Source: Ophiura sarsii
Taxonomy: Eukaryota > Echinodermata > Ophiuroidea > Amphilepidida > Ophiuridae
Direction: 5' to 3'
Assembly (NCBI GenBank): GCA_035610835.1
Contig: CM069454.1
Coordinates: forward strand, 58,138,580 to 58,202,579
Length of the DNA stretch: 64,000 bases
The position numbers and the translations under genes are program-made. Numbering within the stretch: position 1 is the stretch's first letter; each line of letters opens with the position of its first letter. The notes beneath the pieces are model-generated. The model made no database searches. It was not told the origin of the DNA and was given only the letters and a program-made list of their open reading frames with translations. Shown here piece after piece: positions 21,272 through 32,794 of the stretch.

Positions 21272-23993
21272 CCTTGGTAACATCCTCAGCAACAAGGAAT
21301 AAAAGTGGAGCTGCTACTGGTGGGATAGGATTACTGATGAGCCACTACACCATGAAATGTCTTACTGAGGTCAAGAAACACTCTGATAGGATCATTACTG
21401 CCTCCTTCACAGGGAATCCAGCCACAACCATCATGTGCTGCTACAGCCCTACAAACTGCTCCAAAGAAGAGGATGTAATCGCCTTTTACAAGAACCTCTC
21501 AGATGCGATGAGAGACATCCCCGCACACAACATGGTTTTGATTGGTGGCGACTTCAATGCAAAACTTGGTACAGGCGAAGTTCTATTCTCTTACCATGAT
21601 TCCACCAATCGGAATGGCATCCTTCTTCTAGATTTTGTCAACAGCTTCGATCTTGTTGTCACAAATACCAAGTTCAGGAAGCCGAACAGGAAGCTGTGGA
21701 CATTCCAGTACCCAAACACCACAAAGGCACAACTGGACTTCATTCTGGTGAGGAAGAAATGGGTAAACTCTGTGCAAAATGTAGAGGCATACAACACCTT
21801 TGTAACAGTGGGGTCTGACCACAGAATCATCACAGCGATGGTAAAGCTACGTCTGCGTGCTCCAAAGAAGAAGCCGCCTAATGCAGCACGGTCCTTGAAC
21901 TTCAAAGCACTGTGTTTCAACAGAGACCTCCAGGATGAATATACCATCAAAGTATCCAACTTCTTTGATCCTTTGGCCCAAGAGAAGAGCACCATGCCAT
22001 TCCAAGAGAAGTACGACCTCCTCCAATCTTCCTGCATCAAGGCAGCAGAGGAAATCTTGCCCAAGAAACCAAGGAATACTTTCAAGAGCATATCACAGAC
22101 CCAGAAAGTAAAAGCGGCAAGAGAAGCCTACATCTCGTCAACCAAGGTGGATAAAAACATGGCCAAACAAAAGTTGACAGATGCGTACATAGCAGAGGAG
22201 AAAGCATTACTGGAGTCCAGCATCGAGCAGGTACAACAAGCTTCTCTCTCCAGCAAACACAGCACTGCCTGGAAAATTGTGGACGACATCAGTGGAAGAA
22301 AGGATAGCAAGCGATCTATGCTCTCAGGAACGCCAGATGACAGGAAAGGTTCATGGTTGAAGCGTTTCTCTACTCTTCTTGGGAAACCACCAACAGTACC
22401 AGACAGAGACTTCACCATCTCCAAGGTGGTTGATGATACACTACCAATCTCAACCTCAGAGTTTACGTTAGCTGATCTGGAAGAAGCGCTTTCACAGTCA
22501 AAACCAGGAGGTGCCTTAGGACTGGACAGCATCCCACTTGAGCTCTGGAAGTCGGACACCTTTAAACCCCACCTTCTTCATCTGTGCAACAATCTTCTGC
22601 TACACCAAGAGAAACCTAAGCAATGGTCAACAGGTGGAATCATTCCCATCCCAAAGAAAGGGGACCTATCAAAACCAACCAACTACAGGGGCATCACCCT
22701 TACCAGTATTGCAGCCAAGCTCTTCAACAGGATGGTATTAAACAGGATAAGACCATTTGTTGACCCCTTGCTGCGTTGGAACCAGAATGGCTTCAGACAG
22801 CATAGATCAACCGTCTCTCAAATACTGGCTCTGAGACGTATCATTGAAGGCATGAAGACAAAGAATCTTCCTCTGGCAGTAGTATTCATAGATTACTCAA
22901 AAGCTTTCGATTCGATCCATCGTGAACGGATGTTCCAAATCCTACATGCGTATGGTATTCCAGGAGTCATCATTGATGCAATCAAGGCTATCTACACAGA
23001 TTCATCTGCCTTAGTGATATCTGCAGACGGTGATACCGAACCTTTCGAGATTCTGGCTGGAGTTCTACAAGGAGACACCCTTGCTCCATTCCTCTTCATA
23101 GTGGTAGTAGATTACATCATGCGGCATGCCTTGAAGGACATCAACCAATCCACCGGGATCGTTCTTGAGAGAAGGAAGAGTAGACGTCATCCAGAGCTAC
23201 GCCTTCATGATTTGGACTTCGCTGATGACATAGCACTCTTGTCTTCATCCATTGAGTCAGCTGAAATTCTGCTACAGCATATCGAAGAAGCTTCAAACTG
23301 TGTTGGCCTGCACCTTAATGTTGGAAAAACCAAGACTCTGCTAGTCGGCATCCCATCCTCCACAAATGTCACATCTCTGAGTGGTGCCAAACTTGACAAC
23401 ATCAAGGAGTTTAAGTACCTAGGATCGTCAATGCCAGACTCTTTCCATGACTTCAAGTGCCGGAAAGCTCAAGCCTGGGTTGCATGCAACAAGCTGGAGA
23501 AGATATGGAAATCTAAACTTGATAGGCCAACTAAAATCAAGTTTTTCCGAGCTTGCGTGGAAAGTATTCTACTATATGGTTCAGAGACATGGACAGTTAC
23601 AAAGACTTTTGAAGACAGAATAAATGGATGCTACACACAGTTGCTGAGGAGAGTCCTTAACATCAGTTGGAGAGACCACAAAACTAATGAAGAGGTGTAT
23701 GGTGAAATTCCTCCGCTGGCTAACTCAGTAAGGAAGCGACGGCTCCAGTTTGCTGGACACTGCCTGCGAGCATCCGATCAACCTGTCTCCCGAGTGCTTT
23801 TCTGGACTCCAAGTGAAGGCCATTCATCCCGTGGCAGGAGATCCACCACCTATCCTGACAGCATCTCAAAGGACCTTGATCTTGAACCCAATGAAGTTCA
23901 ACAGCTTATGTTGGATAAACTTGCTTGGAGGAAATTTGTAACTGCTGCTTCCAATATTCCGTCCAAGGACGACCGATGATGATGACAACGCTA

Positions 23994-25400
23994 ATCAAGT
24001 GCAATTAGCGCTATTAGCGCTAATTGCGCGACTCCTAGACTTGGTTCATCTTCAGAAATTGCACTTTAGCGCGTACAACGCTAGGAACACGGGATATCGC
24101 GCTAATTGCGGCAGAGTGCTAACCAAGTGCAATTAGCGTTATTAGCGCAAGACCGCTAATCAAGTGCAATTAGCGCTATTAGCGCTAATTGCGCGACTCC
24201 TAGACTTGGTTCATCCTCAGAAATTGCACTTTAGCGATTACAACGCTAATCAAGTGCAATTAGCGCTATTAGCGCTAATTGCGCGACTCCTAGATTTGGT
24301 TCATCTTCAGAAATTGCACTTTAGCGCGTACAACGCTAGGAACACGGGATATCGCGCTAATTGCGGCAGAGTGCTAACCAAGTGCAATTAGCGTTATTAG
24401 CGCAAGACCGCTAATCAAGTGCAATTAGCGCTATTAGCGCTAATTGCGCGACTCCTAGACTTGGTTCATCCTCAGAAATTGCACTTTAGCGATTACAACG
24501 CTAATCAAGTGCAATTAGCGCTATTAGCGCTAATTGCGCGACTCCTAGACTTGGTTCATCTTCAGAAATTGCACTTTAGCGCGTACAACGCTAGGAACAC
24601 GGGATATCGCGCTAATTGCGGCAGAGTGCTAACCAAGTGCAATTAGCGTTATTAGCGCAAGACCGCTAATCAAGTGCAATTAGCGCTATTAGCGCTAATT
24701 GCGCGACTCCTAGACTTGGTTCATCCTCAGAAATTGCACTTTAGCGATTACAACGCTAATCAAGTGCAATTAGCGCTATTAGCGCTAATTGCGCGACTCC
24801 TAGATTTGGTTCATCTTCAGAAATTGCACTTTAGCGCGTACAACGCTAGGAACACGGGATATCGCGCTAATTGCGGCAGAGTGCTAACCAAGTGCAATTA
24901 GCGTTATTAGCGCAAGACCGCTAATCAAGTGCAATTAGCGCTATTAGCGCTATTAGCGCTAATTGCGAGACTCCTAGACTTGGTTCATCCTCAGAAATTG
25001 CACTTTAGCGATTACAACGCTAATCAAGTGCAATTAGCGCTATTAGCGCTAATTGCGCGACTCCTAGACTTGGTTCATCTTCAGAAATTGCACTTTAGCG
25101 CGTACAACGCTAGGAACACGGGATATCGCGCTAATTGCGCTAATTGCGGCAGAGTGCTAACCAAGTGCAATTAGCGTTATTAGCGCAAGACCGCTAATCA
25201 AGTGCAATTAGCGCTATTAGCGCTAATTGCGCGACTCCTAGACTTGGTTCATCCTCAGAAATTGCACTTTAGCGATTACAACGCTAATCAAGTGCAATTA
25301 GCGCTAATTGCGCGACTCCTAGACTTGGTTCATCTTCAGAAATTGCACTTTAGCGCGTACAACGCTAGGAACACGGGATATCGCGCTAATTGTGCTAAAA
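23994..25400. repeat. Higher-order minisatellite, right part (255-bp period)
   Basis: Five higher-order units start near 24164, 24419, 24674, 24929 and 25202. Spacings are 255, 255, 255 and 273 bp. Each is an A unit plus a longer B unit. Identity between units is very high, and the 75-81-codon frames that recur in each are by-products of a period divisible by three. From 25400 to 25549 it decays into simple GCGCTAATT units up to the TIR. Confidence 0.9.
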
Positions 25401-25743
25401 ACTAATGTGTTTTTAGCGCATTAGCGCACATTTGTACTAGCACTGCAATTATCGCTAATTTACATTGATCTTACACGCTAACTTGGTGCAATTAGCGACA
25501 TTTGCAAAATTGCGCTAATGCGCTAATAAGCCAATATCGCACCTTCCTCCTAATACTCTCCCCGTGTTGAAAAGAAAAATGTGAAAATAAAAATCAGACT
25601 TGACCTTGCATTTGGGATTCCTCAATAAGTACTAGCGTGCAATTTTCTCAACGACATTATAATTTAATATGTTTATGAAGACGTTATATTTTAAGAGTTA
25701 TCGGCACATTTATTACCTGGTCAGTTACTTATTGTGTTGACTG

Positions 25744-26825
25744 TACATGTACTGTAAAGGCAAATATTTTAGCAAGTTGTTGCTTTCTCATATGAGAATG
25801 TCGGCATAATTCTGTTATACCCTACACACCAACATCGGTAGTATGCGTCATTCTTAAAAATCATGCATGCACTATGAATACCCTGTGAAGGGTATAACAG
25901 AATTACTCCAGAATGTCTGCCATCCAGTGACGTACTAGACTGGGTCTCCGCGTCCCTCTATATGGCTGCCATCTTTAAAAATGGCGGACCAAATATAGGG
26001 ACTGGGAAAATAGTATGTCCAAAAAGTGTGAATATGCATACCAATACCGACCATGCGCATTTGTACACAGCAACAACAGAAATACCACCCAATTGGTCCA
26101 ATTCAAAGGCAGTGCATCCAACGATCGTCATGCTGCGCCACGGGGAGGCAAATCGTGCGCCCTATTGCGTCATGCGGTGTACAACGCCGTGTGAATCTAT
26201 CGGCACACTGTGGCGTGACTGTTGCGAGAATATGCTCATGTATATTCAGTAGTTTATCGGCGCACACTTTTGGAACTGTATTTTTTCCAGTCTTCACATT
26301 TGAGCACCCTCGCAGAGGCCGTGTGGAAAATAGGAAGACATGAGGATCGAGCCTAGTGCCATACTAGCGACAATTTTGAAAGTAATATTGTTGTGTGCTT
26401 TAATTTTTGCGGTGCAATATTTCAAATTCTAGCACTAATTCTCACTTTTGCGAACCGGTATGGCACACTCTCACGGACAAACACACTTCTATCCAAAATG
26501 TTGAGTGCTTCCCTTCCATTGGGATGAAAGTTTTTAATTTCCTACATAATAAATAAATGCACTTATTTTGTCAAATCTGAATAAAAATGCATTTAAATGG
26601 TGTTACTTGTGCGTGTTTAGGGTCGTTCTTAGTGAGTCTCGTAAGGATCTAGGCGACTTGTGCTGATCGAAGAGATCTCTCATTGATATTAACAGAATAA
26701 GGTGGAAACATTTCTACCATCATATTTAAATTTAAAAACACTATTTGTTTTATATTTTTTATCTATTTTTGAAACCCGGTATAGATCAATCTAAGACACC
26801 CTGTATTCTGTTAAAACCCTGGTAT
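25744..26825. other. Non-coding stretch with a hairpin
   Basis: ATAATTCTGTTATACCCT near 25806 and AGGGTATAACAGAATTACT near 25890 form an inverted pair about 65 bp apart. The rest shows no gene or known repeat. Confidence 0.4.
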
Positions 26826-27172
26826 GTTTTTCAGGCACTTCAGCAGGTTTTAAGACAATCCAACAGATATGCATAGAAAGTGTTGCTTTATACATGTTCA
26901 GGGGCAAGAGAACTTAAAAGATTGATTTTTATTTTGGCCCTTGAACATGTTTAGAACAAATTGCCCAATGGTTATACATAGGAAGTATTACTTTATACAT
27001 GCTGAAGGGCCGGATGGAGATACAAGGTTTCGACAGAACAGCGGCAGAAGATTTTTATTTTGGCCCTTGAACATGTTTAGAACACATTGCCCAATGGTTA
27101 TACATAGGAAGTATTACTTTATACATGCTGAAGGGCCGGATGGAGATACAAGGTTTCGACAGAACAGCGGCG
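26826..27172. repeat. CTTGAACATGT dispersed repeat, tandem copy
   Basis: About 120 bp (GGCCCTTGAACATGTTTAGA to TTTCGACAGAACAGCGG) is present twice in a row, next to a third partial copy at 26885-26930. Related copies lie at 2955, 33945 and 40600. The open frame across it is a repeat product. Confidence 0.65.
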
Positions 27173-27184
27173 CTACGTTCTATG

Positions 27185-27597
27185 GGTTAGGCCTAAAAAA
27201 AAAAAATTTGATTGGCGTAACCCGACCGACCCTAAATACATCGCCGACCCTGAATATTTTTTATTATTTTGAGGGCCGGGGAAAAAATATAGCTATATAT
27301 TTATAAAAATTGAACAAAGTATTAAAGTTTTTGACTGTTTGCTTTCATTTTCGGCTATTTTAAGTCCACATCGAAATGATATATTGTTGAACACAACAGT
27401 ACTGTGCAATGTCTACACGTAGCTCTAGTGTATTTAATTGCCGGGCAAAAATGTATCGTTGTGTTCAACGATGTGTTCAAAAGTAGGTGATTTAAAAAAT
27501 AAAATAAAAAATAAAAATAAAAATAAATCCCGACCGACCTACCCTATTTGTTTTGGTCATGTTACGCCGATCAAACCTTTTTTTTTTTAGGCCTTAT
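27185..27597. mobile_element. TIR MITE (AGGCCTAAAAA...GGCGTAAC)
   Basis: Left TAGGCCTAAAAAAAAAAAA with TTGATTGGCGTAAC inside mirrors the right GTTACGCCGATCAAA with TTTTTAGGCC. CCCGACCGACC lies just inside both ends, connecting it with the 5121, 8926 and 36441 repeats. Confidence 0.65.
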
Positions 27598-27872
27598 CTA
27601 CATGATCCGTTTTCAGGTTACCCAATATTCAAAGCGCATAATAATGAACACAGAGAGTCAAATATTCTTTCTTCTTCTTAGAAGGCAAAACATGTTCTAC
27701 ATTGGTTTATGTGCACATGATACAATTCAATGTACGGTATGATTTTTCCATAACAATTATTCACATAAGATTAGCAATATACAAATTTATATATTCAATA
27801 CACAGGGTGGTGATGATTCATATCTCGTTTAAAAAATGGTTTTATTTCGCATATTAATAACATGGTTTTTTT

Positions 27873-28261
27873 AGGCCAAGTTAAATAAATAACATGTTGA
27901 TCGTCCCCGCCCCTCACCGATTTTTGGAGAATTTGAAATATTTTTGTTATTATTCTTCTTTGCTTTATAACTTTAATTCATACACTGTTGTCATGAAAAG
28001 GGATGCATAAAAATGTTTTCAGTATTATTTATAAACACATTGCACACTATTTTTCCAGCCTAGGGACAGAGAATTTAGGAAATAACACAAAATAATGCTG
28101 GCCTCTTCGTTTCAACAATATGAGGCCATAGCTTCAGTTCAGCTATTGGAATTTCACACAGAAATGAATAGTACCAATAATAACAAATAATAAGGGCCTC
28201 CCCCTCACCATTTTTAAAACAAAGTTTGGACGATCAACATGTTATTTATTTTACTTGGCCT
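27873..28261. mobile_element. TIR MITE (AGGCCAAGTTAAATAAATAA)
   Basis: Near-perfect 33-34-bp inverted ends: AGGCCAAGTTAAATAAATAA on the left and the complement of AAGGCCAAGTAAAATAAATA on the right, followed by CATGTTGATCGTCC. Internal CCCCTCACC is mirrored too. No protein coded. Confidence 0.75.
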
Positions 28262-29239
28262 TATATTCATTATTAGTATTCTTATTAGATCCGTAAGTAA
28301 AATTGTATATACAGGTTCATATGGCAATTTGAGTCATTCACTCTCATCTCCAAGGGATAAGTTTGTTGCTCCAATACAGATGTGAACCCTGCCTTTGAGG
28401 GATGGTGTTCTGAATGGTACCTGCAGAAGGTGCAAAGTTCACACTACATGTATACATAGTCTGTATGGGGTCACTATGTTCCCTGGAGATAGGGTTATGA
28501 CTAAGCACTTATACAAGGCCTTCACAAAAAGCACCACGCTTTATCAAATGACACATTCTATTACAGTTTAATATCATTGTGTTGAAAATAATCTTCAACA
28601 TTCTTGAAACATTTGTCAAAAACAATAGTCAAAAACTCTCAATGCTACAGAACCATAAAGACAATAGTCTATCAGGCTCATAAGTTTCAATATTACTGAA
28701 ACAATCGATGACATTTCACATTACATTAAAAAATCTCTCTTAATAACACTGAAACACTCAAAATCGCATCAATCGTTTTGGTTCTCTTGTAGTTCTTGAA
28801 CAACTGAAATTGAATAAGTTTTTAATAGGTCAATATCGTTGACATTTTCGATGTTTTTATCAAGTTTTCAATATTAACGAAACCACATTATCGCGTTTAT
28901 CAATCGGTTGAATGTTACTGATGAAAGCTGTTCTTTTTATGAAGAAATTATTCAAACAGAATTTCAACACTTTCATCATGAATTGTTCAGATTAATCATT
29001 AGTTTATCATCAGTGGGAGTTTAAAACTGTTTCCAACCGATTCTTTTCTCTATAGTTAAATCAGTTCCAAATTGGCAAAAAATATGCGGTTTTATCTCTC
29101 TGTGTAAGATTAATCCAAGCATCATGCATATGATACGCAGTGCCCCATATTGCACCAAGCGTGCCTTATGCGTGCCCAAACTCTTCTGAATCAAGTCGCT
29201 GCTGTTAACCAGCTCGCACATTTAAAACTGACTGAACTA
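28262..29239. other. Non-coding stretch with degenerate ATATTACTGAAAC motifs
   Basis: Between about 28560 and 28960 there are several loose copies of CAATATTACTGAAAC and near-complements, giving many small potential hairpins. Similar phrases appear around 31830-32060. No gene seen. Confidence 0.35.
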
Positions 29240-29800
29240 CAGTCCTCAAAATAAGTAACTGACCAGGTAATAAATATTTAACTCAAACACTATAGCTTCT
29301 ACATAAAAATATAAATTATGAAGCTGTAAAGAAATAACTTCTCTTCAATTTGAGATATTGTTCACGAAGACCGGTTAATAATTAAGAGCGCTACATTGCA
29401 AAGGATAGAACAAAGTGCAATTTACATTTTCACACTTTGGTTTTGAACACGCATGACCGTGTGACAGGTATGCGTATGGGCTGCATTGATCAATTGATGC
29501 ATCCCCAATCCTTATCTTACTATCGACCTGCGAGTTGTCGCTACCAGTTAATCAATAATCTGCCTGTTGCTAGTCCAAGGCTCCGTGTAGACGTACAAAA
29601 TGTTAAAATGGAAAACGGACTTTGTTTTTTATTTTGGGCACATAACTGACTTAATATTCATTCAATCTTCACGTGTAATATATCAAATTGAAGAGAAGAG
29701 ATTTCCTTACACCTTCATAACTTAATATTTTACGTAAGAGCTATAGTTTTGGAGTTGAGAGTTTAAGATTTACCGGGTCAGTTACTTATTTTAAGGACTG
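29240..29800. mobile_element. Tc1/mariner-like MITE, complete copy
   Basis: The inverted ends CAGTCCTCAAAATAAGTAAC and its right-hand complement (CAGTCCTTAAAATAAGTAAC) are each flanked by TA at 29238-29239 and 29801-29802, the target typical of Tc1/mariner elements. No transposase is present in 561 bp. Same family as 17505-25743 and 32106-32880. Confidence 0.8.
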
Positions 29801-29829
29801 TATAGTTGCAGCATGTAAACTGATATTGG

Positions 29830-29935
29830 GCTCGATCATGTTTTAATGATTAATTTAAATACCTTTTTCGAGCCATTGTTTTTTCAAGAACACTGGGCTT
29901 GAAAAAGGTATCTAAATTAATCAAGAACTCTAGTC
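29830..29935. repeat. Hairpin
   Basis: ATGATTAATTTAAATACCTT and AAGGTATCTAAATTAATCA form inverted arms around a short loop. Confidence 0.5.
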
Positions 29936-30440
29936 ATCCAAAAACGGGATGATTTTTTAAAATAAAGTTATTTAAACCTTATGAAAAACTCAGTCACAAG
30001 TCATATATATTAATATTATGTATAAATTGGTTAATATACCATATTCACGCGGTAGCCATTTTCTAACATTTGCCACCCAAGCCTCGTTCCTGTTTCGTAT
30101 ACCTGCGCCTGCGTGACTTGCGTGACTTCAATGGTATTTAAGCAGTACCCATACAGGTCCCGGCAACAGAATAACTGTGATGCCATACATCAGAAAATGG
30201 CTGTGTTAGGGAGGAAGTGAGATGAAGTATAACACACTCAATGACAACAGTTTTATCAAGTCTTAGATTATTGGTAACCCATTCTCACCATTATGTATGT
30301 GATAAACATTTATCAACTTTCTGTCAATGTTACCGAAACATTTTAAAACTTTCTCTATCAAGTTATAACACACATGAAACACTCAGTAATATGATCTCAA
30401 GGGTAGAGCTCCAGAAGGCTGTAACTCTCTTTTGGGAAAT

Positions 30441-30683
30441 TACACTTTCCACGTGGCACGGGCAGACGACAGTTCCAAAATTTTACAAAATGTTTCAAAA
30501 ATATCAACATTATTGAATTTTATTACCATATTTGGATTCACCATGAGAAATGCATTGAATTAAGTACAAACATGCCTAGTATTGGTTCAGTAATTCATGA
30601 GATAAGACTTTGTGGAAGTTAGGAAAGGTTTCTGAAAAATCTGTTTTGTATATGGTAAAACTAATAGCCGCGTGGAAAGTGTA
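30441..30683 (+). mobile_element. CACTTTCCACGTGG MITE, copy 3
   Basis: Ends TACACTTTCCACGTGGC and GCCGCGTGGAAAGTGTA form a clean inverted pair. It is the best-preserved copy for defining the termini. Confidence 0.8.
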
Positions 30684-32105
30684 AGACAAAATATTGTGTA
30701 TAATCCAAAGATTTTCAGAACCAATAGTTCAAAACTATCTGTATAACCAAATATATTCTAGTACTAGGGATGATAATCTCTATTGAAATGTTTTTAAGAA
30801 CTGATACAGTATTTGTTTCCTTTGTAGTGGCTGTTGTGACACAAAACTAACGTTATAAAAGAAACGCCACAGTGAAAGCATAAATACAATTCCAAAATAT
30901 TAAATTATCACATACGTTCACCATATCCGATTTATGTATTGTACATGAACTAAACTTGAACCAACAAACACTGTGGATAACGATCTTGTATTGTTCAGAT
31001 CGATACTAATAGGTGCAATTGTTCAGGGCACGCAAGTTATAATGTATTGATGTTGCAGAAGTTATTTCATGACAGCGCTAAATACTACATTGTATTTATC
31101 TTGATCCAAAACACACATAGCGTCACATGTCTTGCATCACATAAGGCCAACAAAAAAAGAAAGTTGTGTTGCCCTCAGCGACCGACCCTAATTTTTTTCT
31201 CTATTGAAGCTATGTGTGTCTCGGATTAAAATTATTCATAAAGAAGCATCATTAAAGGCCACATAGCCTCTTGCACTGTCATTAAATAACCTGACACTCT
31301 CACTCCCAGAAACTATCATCGATCTGAAAAGATGCATTCAATATCCCGAGTGCTCGTGGGTTCGAGTTTAGGTGTACTGAAACACCGAGTGAAACAGTTG
31401 CATAAAATACTTTTTAAACATTGTTACGTAAATCGCATCGGTGAATTCATGCAATAATTTTAGTTGTTCAAAATATTTGAAGGATTTGAATTTCCACCGA
31501 CGCGTTTGTTCTAAAGATAGTTTAATATATCATAACATATAGTATATGGGCAACAATTTGTTGTCACAACAGACTACTAGTACACCTGTTGAATTCCAGG
31601 CTTTTTAAACGTGCGAGCCATACAGGAACAAATCAAACAGACATAGCACACATTTTCTACAACATTACAATAGAGACAAGCATCCCTTATTTTGATTATC
31701 TCTGGTATAAACTACATATTTCCCTAGAGTCACTAGTTCTCTTAAAATCTGTGGGTTAAATGGATTATTTTGGTATCAAAACCTCAATTTCCCAAAAGTG
31801 ATTTACAGCCTTTTAGCATTCAACCCTTCATATGAACATTTTAAACATTATTGACACACTAGTTCGACATCAGTATAACTGACACATTTTTAAATTTAAT
31901 TTAAACAGTTATTAAAATACCTGTTTAACTTTTAAAATATATTTTATATGAATGATACACAAATAGAAAGCATTCATTTGATTATTAAAAATGTTTAAAT
32001 ATGCACAAGTTTCAGGTTCACTTGATCATTGAAACAGAAAAAGTTAACGACACAATTGAGTCTTAAATATGTCTCAATATTATATAAGAATAAGGCTTTA
32101 ATATA
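30684..32105. other. Non-coding stretch, nothing recognised
   Basis: AT-rich sequence without a supported gene. AGCGACCGACCCTAATTTTT near 31175 is a small fragment of the CCGACCC repeat family. Confidence 0.4.
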
Positions 32106-32180
32106 CTGTCCTAAAAAGAGTACCATTCCATTTAATAAATGTGCTTATAACTCCAAAACTATTGCTCCAACGTAAGAGTA

Positions 32181-32545
32181 TTAAAGGTATATTATGTGAT
32201 CTTTCCATGGAACGGTTTCAACGTCGAAAAAAAAATTGAAAGCAGATTTTCTTGCAGATTTACATTTCTGATCATAAATCGGCCATACATTCCAAGTTAC
32301 AGGGCGATACGATTCTTAATTACTTCAAAATCATGGTTTTGGAGTGAAAATAAACTGTCGGGATAACACAACAATTTATATTTGCACTCCAAATTCACTC
32401 TAAAACCACGATTTTGAGGTAATTAGGAATCGTATAGCTCTATAACTCGGAATATATTATTATAAATCTGCAAGAAAATCTACTCTAAATAAAAATCATG
32501 AATAGAGGGCGCTCTCTGGAAAAGATCACATAATATGCCTTTAAA
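32181..32545. mobile_element. Foldback TTAA MITE (ATTATGTGATCTTT family), copy 2
   Basis: TTAAAGGTATATTATGTGAT and GATCACATAATATGCCTTTAA are inverted ends with TTAA on both sides. Its interior is highly similar to 12442-12826. Confidence 0.8.
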
Positions 32546-32794
32546 TTAGAAAATTGTGAAGAGATTTCTTCCCTTTAATTTGAGATATTTGCACTCCAAA
32601 TTCACTCTAAAACCACGATTTTGAGGTAATTAGGAATCGTATAGCTCTATAACTCGGAATATATTATTATAAATCTGCAAGAAAATCTACTCTAAATAAA
32701 AATCATGAATAGAGGGCGCTCTCTGAAAAAGATCACATAATATGCCTTTAAATTAGAAAATTGTGAAGAGATTTCTTCCCTTTAATTTGAGATA
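32381..32794. repeat. Tandem duplication, 207-bp period
   Basis: Two consecutive near-identical units, each starting TTTGCACTCCAAATTCACTC. The unit spans the right half of the foldback MITE and part of the surrounding Tc1-like element, so the duplication occurred after the nesting. Confidence 0.85.

Larger units (their letters stand above)
19746..23979 (+). pseudogene. LINE endonuclease/reverse transcriptase, split by a MITE
   Basis: The frame runs 19746-20093 (116 codons) and resumes at 21280-23979 (899 codons plus stop). The inserted 1186 bases (element plus one TSD) do not shift the frame once discounted. Endonuclease signatures are FNTRTL, CVQEHR, GGDFNAK, LDFIL and SDHR. RT signatures are NYRGITL, FRQHRST, FIDYSKAFDSI, GVLQGDTLAPFLF, the active-site FADD at 23218-23229 and FKYLGS. 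A C-terminal GSETW and RRRLQFAGHCLR region is typical of RTE-like elements. No other stop or frameshift is present, so the copy was probably competent until the MITE inserted. The clade is by recollection of motifs. Confidence 0.85.
18714..23984 (+). mobile_element. RTE-like non-LTR retrotransposon with 9-bp TSD
   Basis: It is inserted in the minisatellite with ACAACGCTA duplicated at 18705-18713 and 23985-23993. The satellite resumes exactly at the right junction. The 3' end is a short GATGATGATG tail with virtually no 3' UTR, as is typical of RTE-type elements. The 5' leader (18714-19745) is about 1 kb with a small open frame (19331-19645) of unknown meaning. The endonuclease/RT frame follows, interrupted by a hAT MITE. 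Confidence 0.85.
17778..25549. mobile_element. TIR element with 8-bp TSD and a minisatellite body
   Basis: The left end GTAGAAGGTGCGGGATTGGC and the complement of the right end, GAGGAAGGTGCGATATTGGC, match at 25 of the first 30 positions. Perfect 8-bp repeats CTAATACT flank it at 17770-17777 and 25550-25557. Inside is sequence built of TTAGCGCTAATTGCGC palindromes and a higher-order minisatellite. Without the LINE and its extra TSD copy the element is about 2.5 kb. No transposase is seen, so it is non-autonomous. The 8-bp TSD fits hAT or another 8-bp-TSD superfamily, but the terminal bases are not the CAG type seen in the other hAT elements here. Confidence 0.8.
17505..25743. mobile_element. 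Tc1/mariner-like element arms around the nest
   Basis: The left arm (17505-17660) and right arm (25560-25743) are inverted copies of one sequence: CATAAACATATTAAATTATA, TTGAGAAA, TTGCACGCTAG and AATCCCAAATG occur on both sides in opposite orientation. The right arm ends GGTCAGTTACTTATTGTGTTGACTG followed by TA, the same terminus as the complete element at 29240-29800. The left terminus appears lost. Confidence 0.6.

Noticed and set aside
21023..21302. Lys/Gly-rich and Pro/Phe-rich frames
   Set aside because: Products of the homopolymer block in the hAT MITE.
21591..22559. Antisense frames of 143-166 residues in the LINE
   Set aside because: Reverse-strand shadows of the reverse-transcriptase frame.
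24164..25405. Repeated 67-81-residue open frames (QLALLALIARLLDL...)
   Set aside because: They are generated by a 255-bp satellite whose period is divisible by three. There is no independent coding evidence.
17778..25549. Possible CRISPR-like array
   Set aside because: Units are contiguous, with no unique spacers, in an animal genome. It is a higher-order minisatellite in a transposon.
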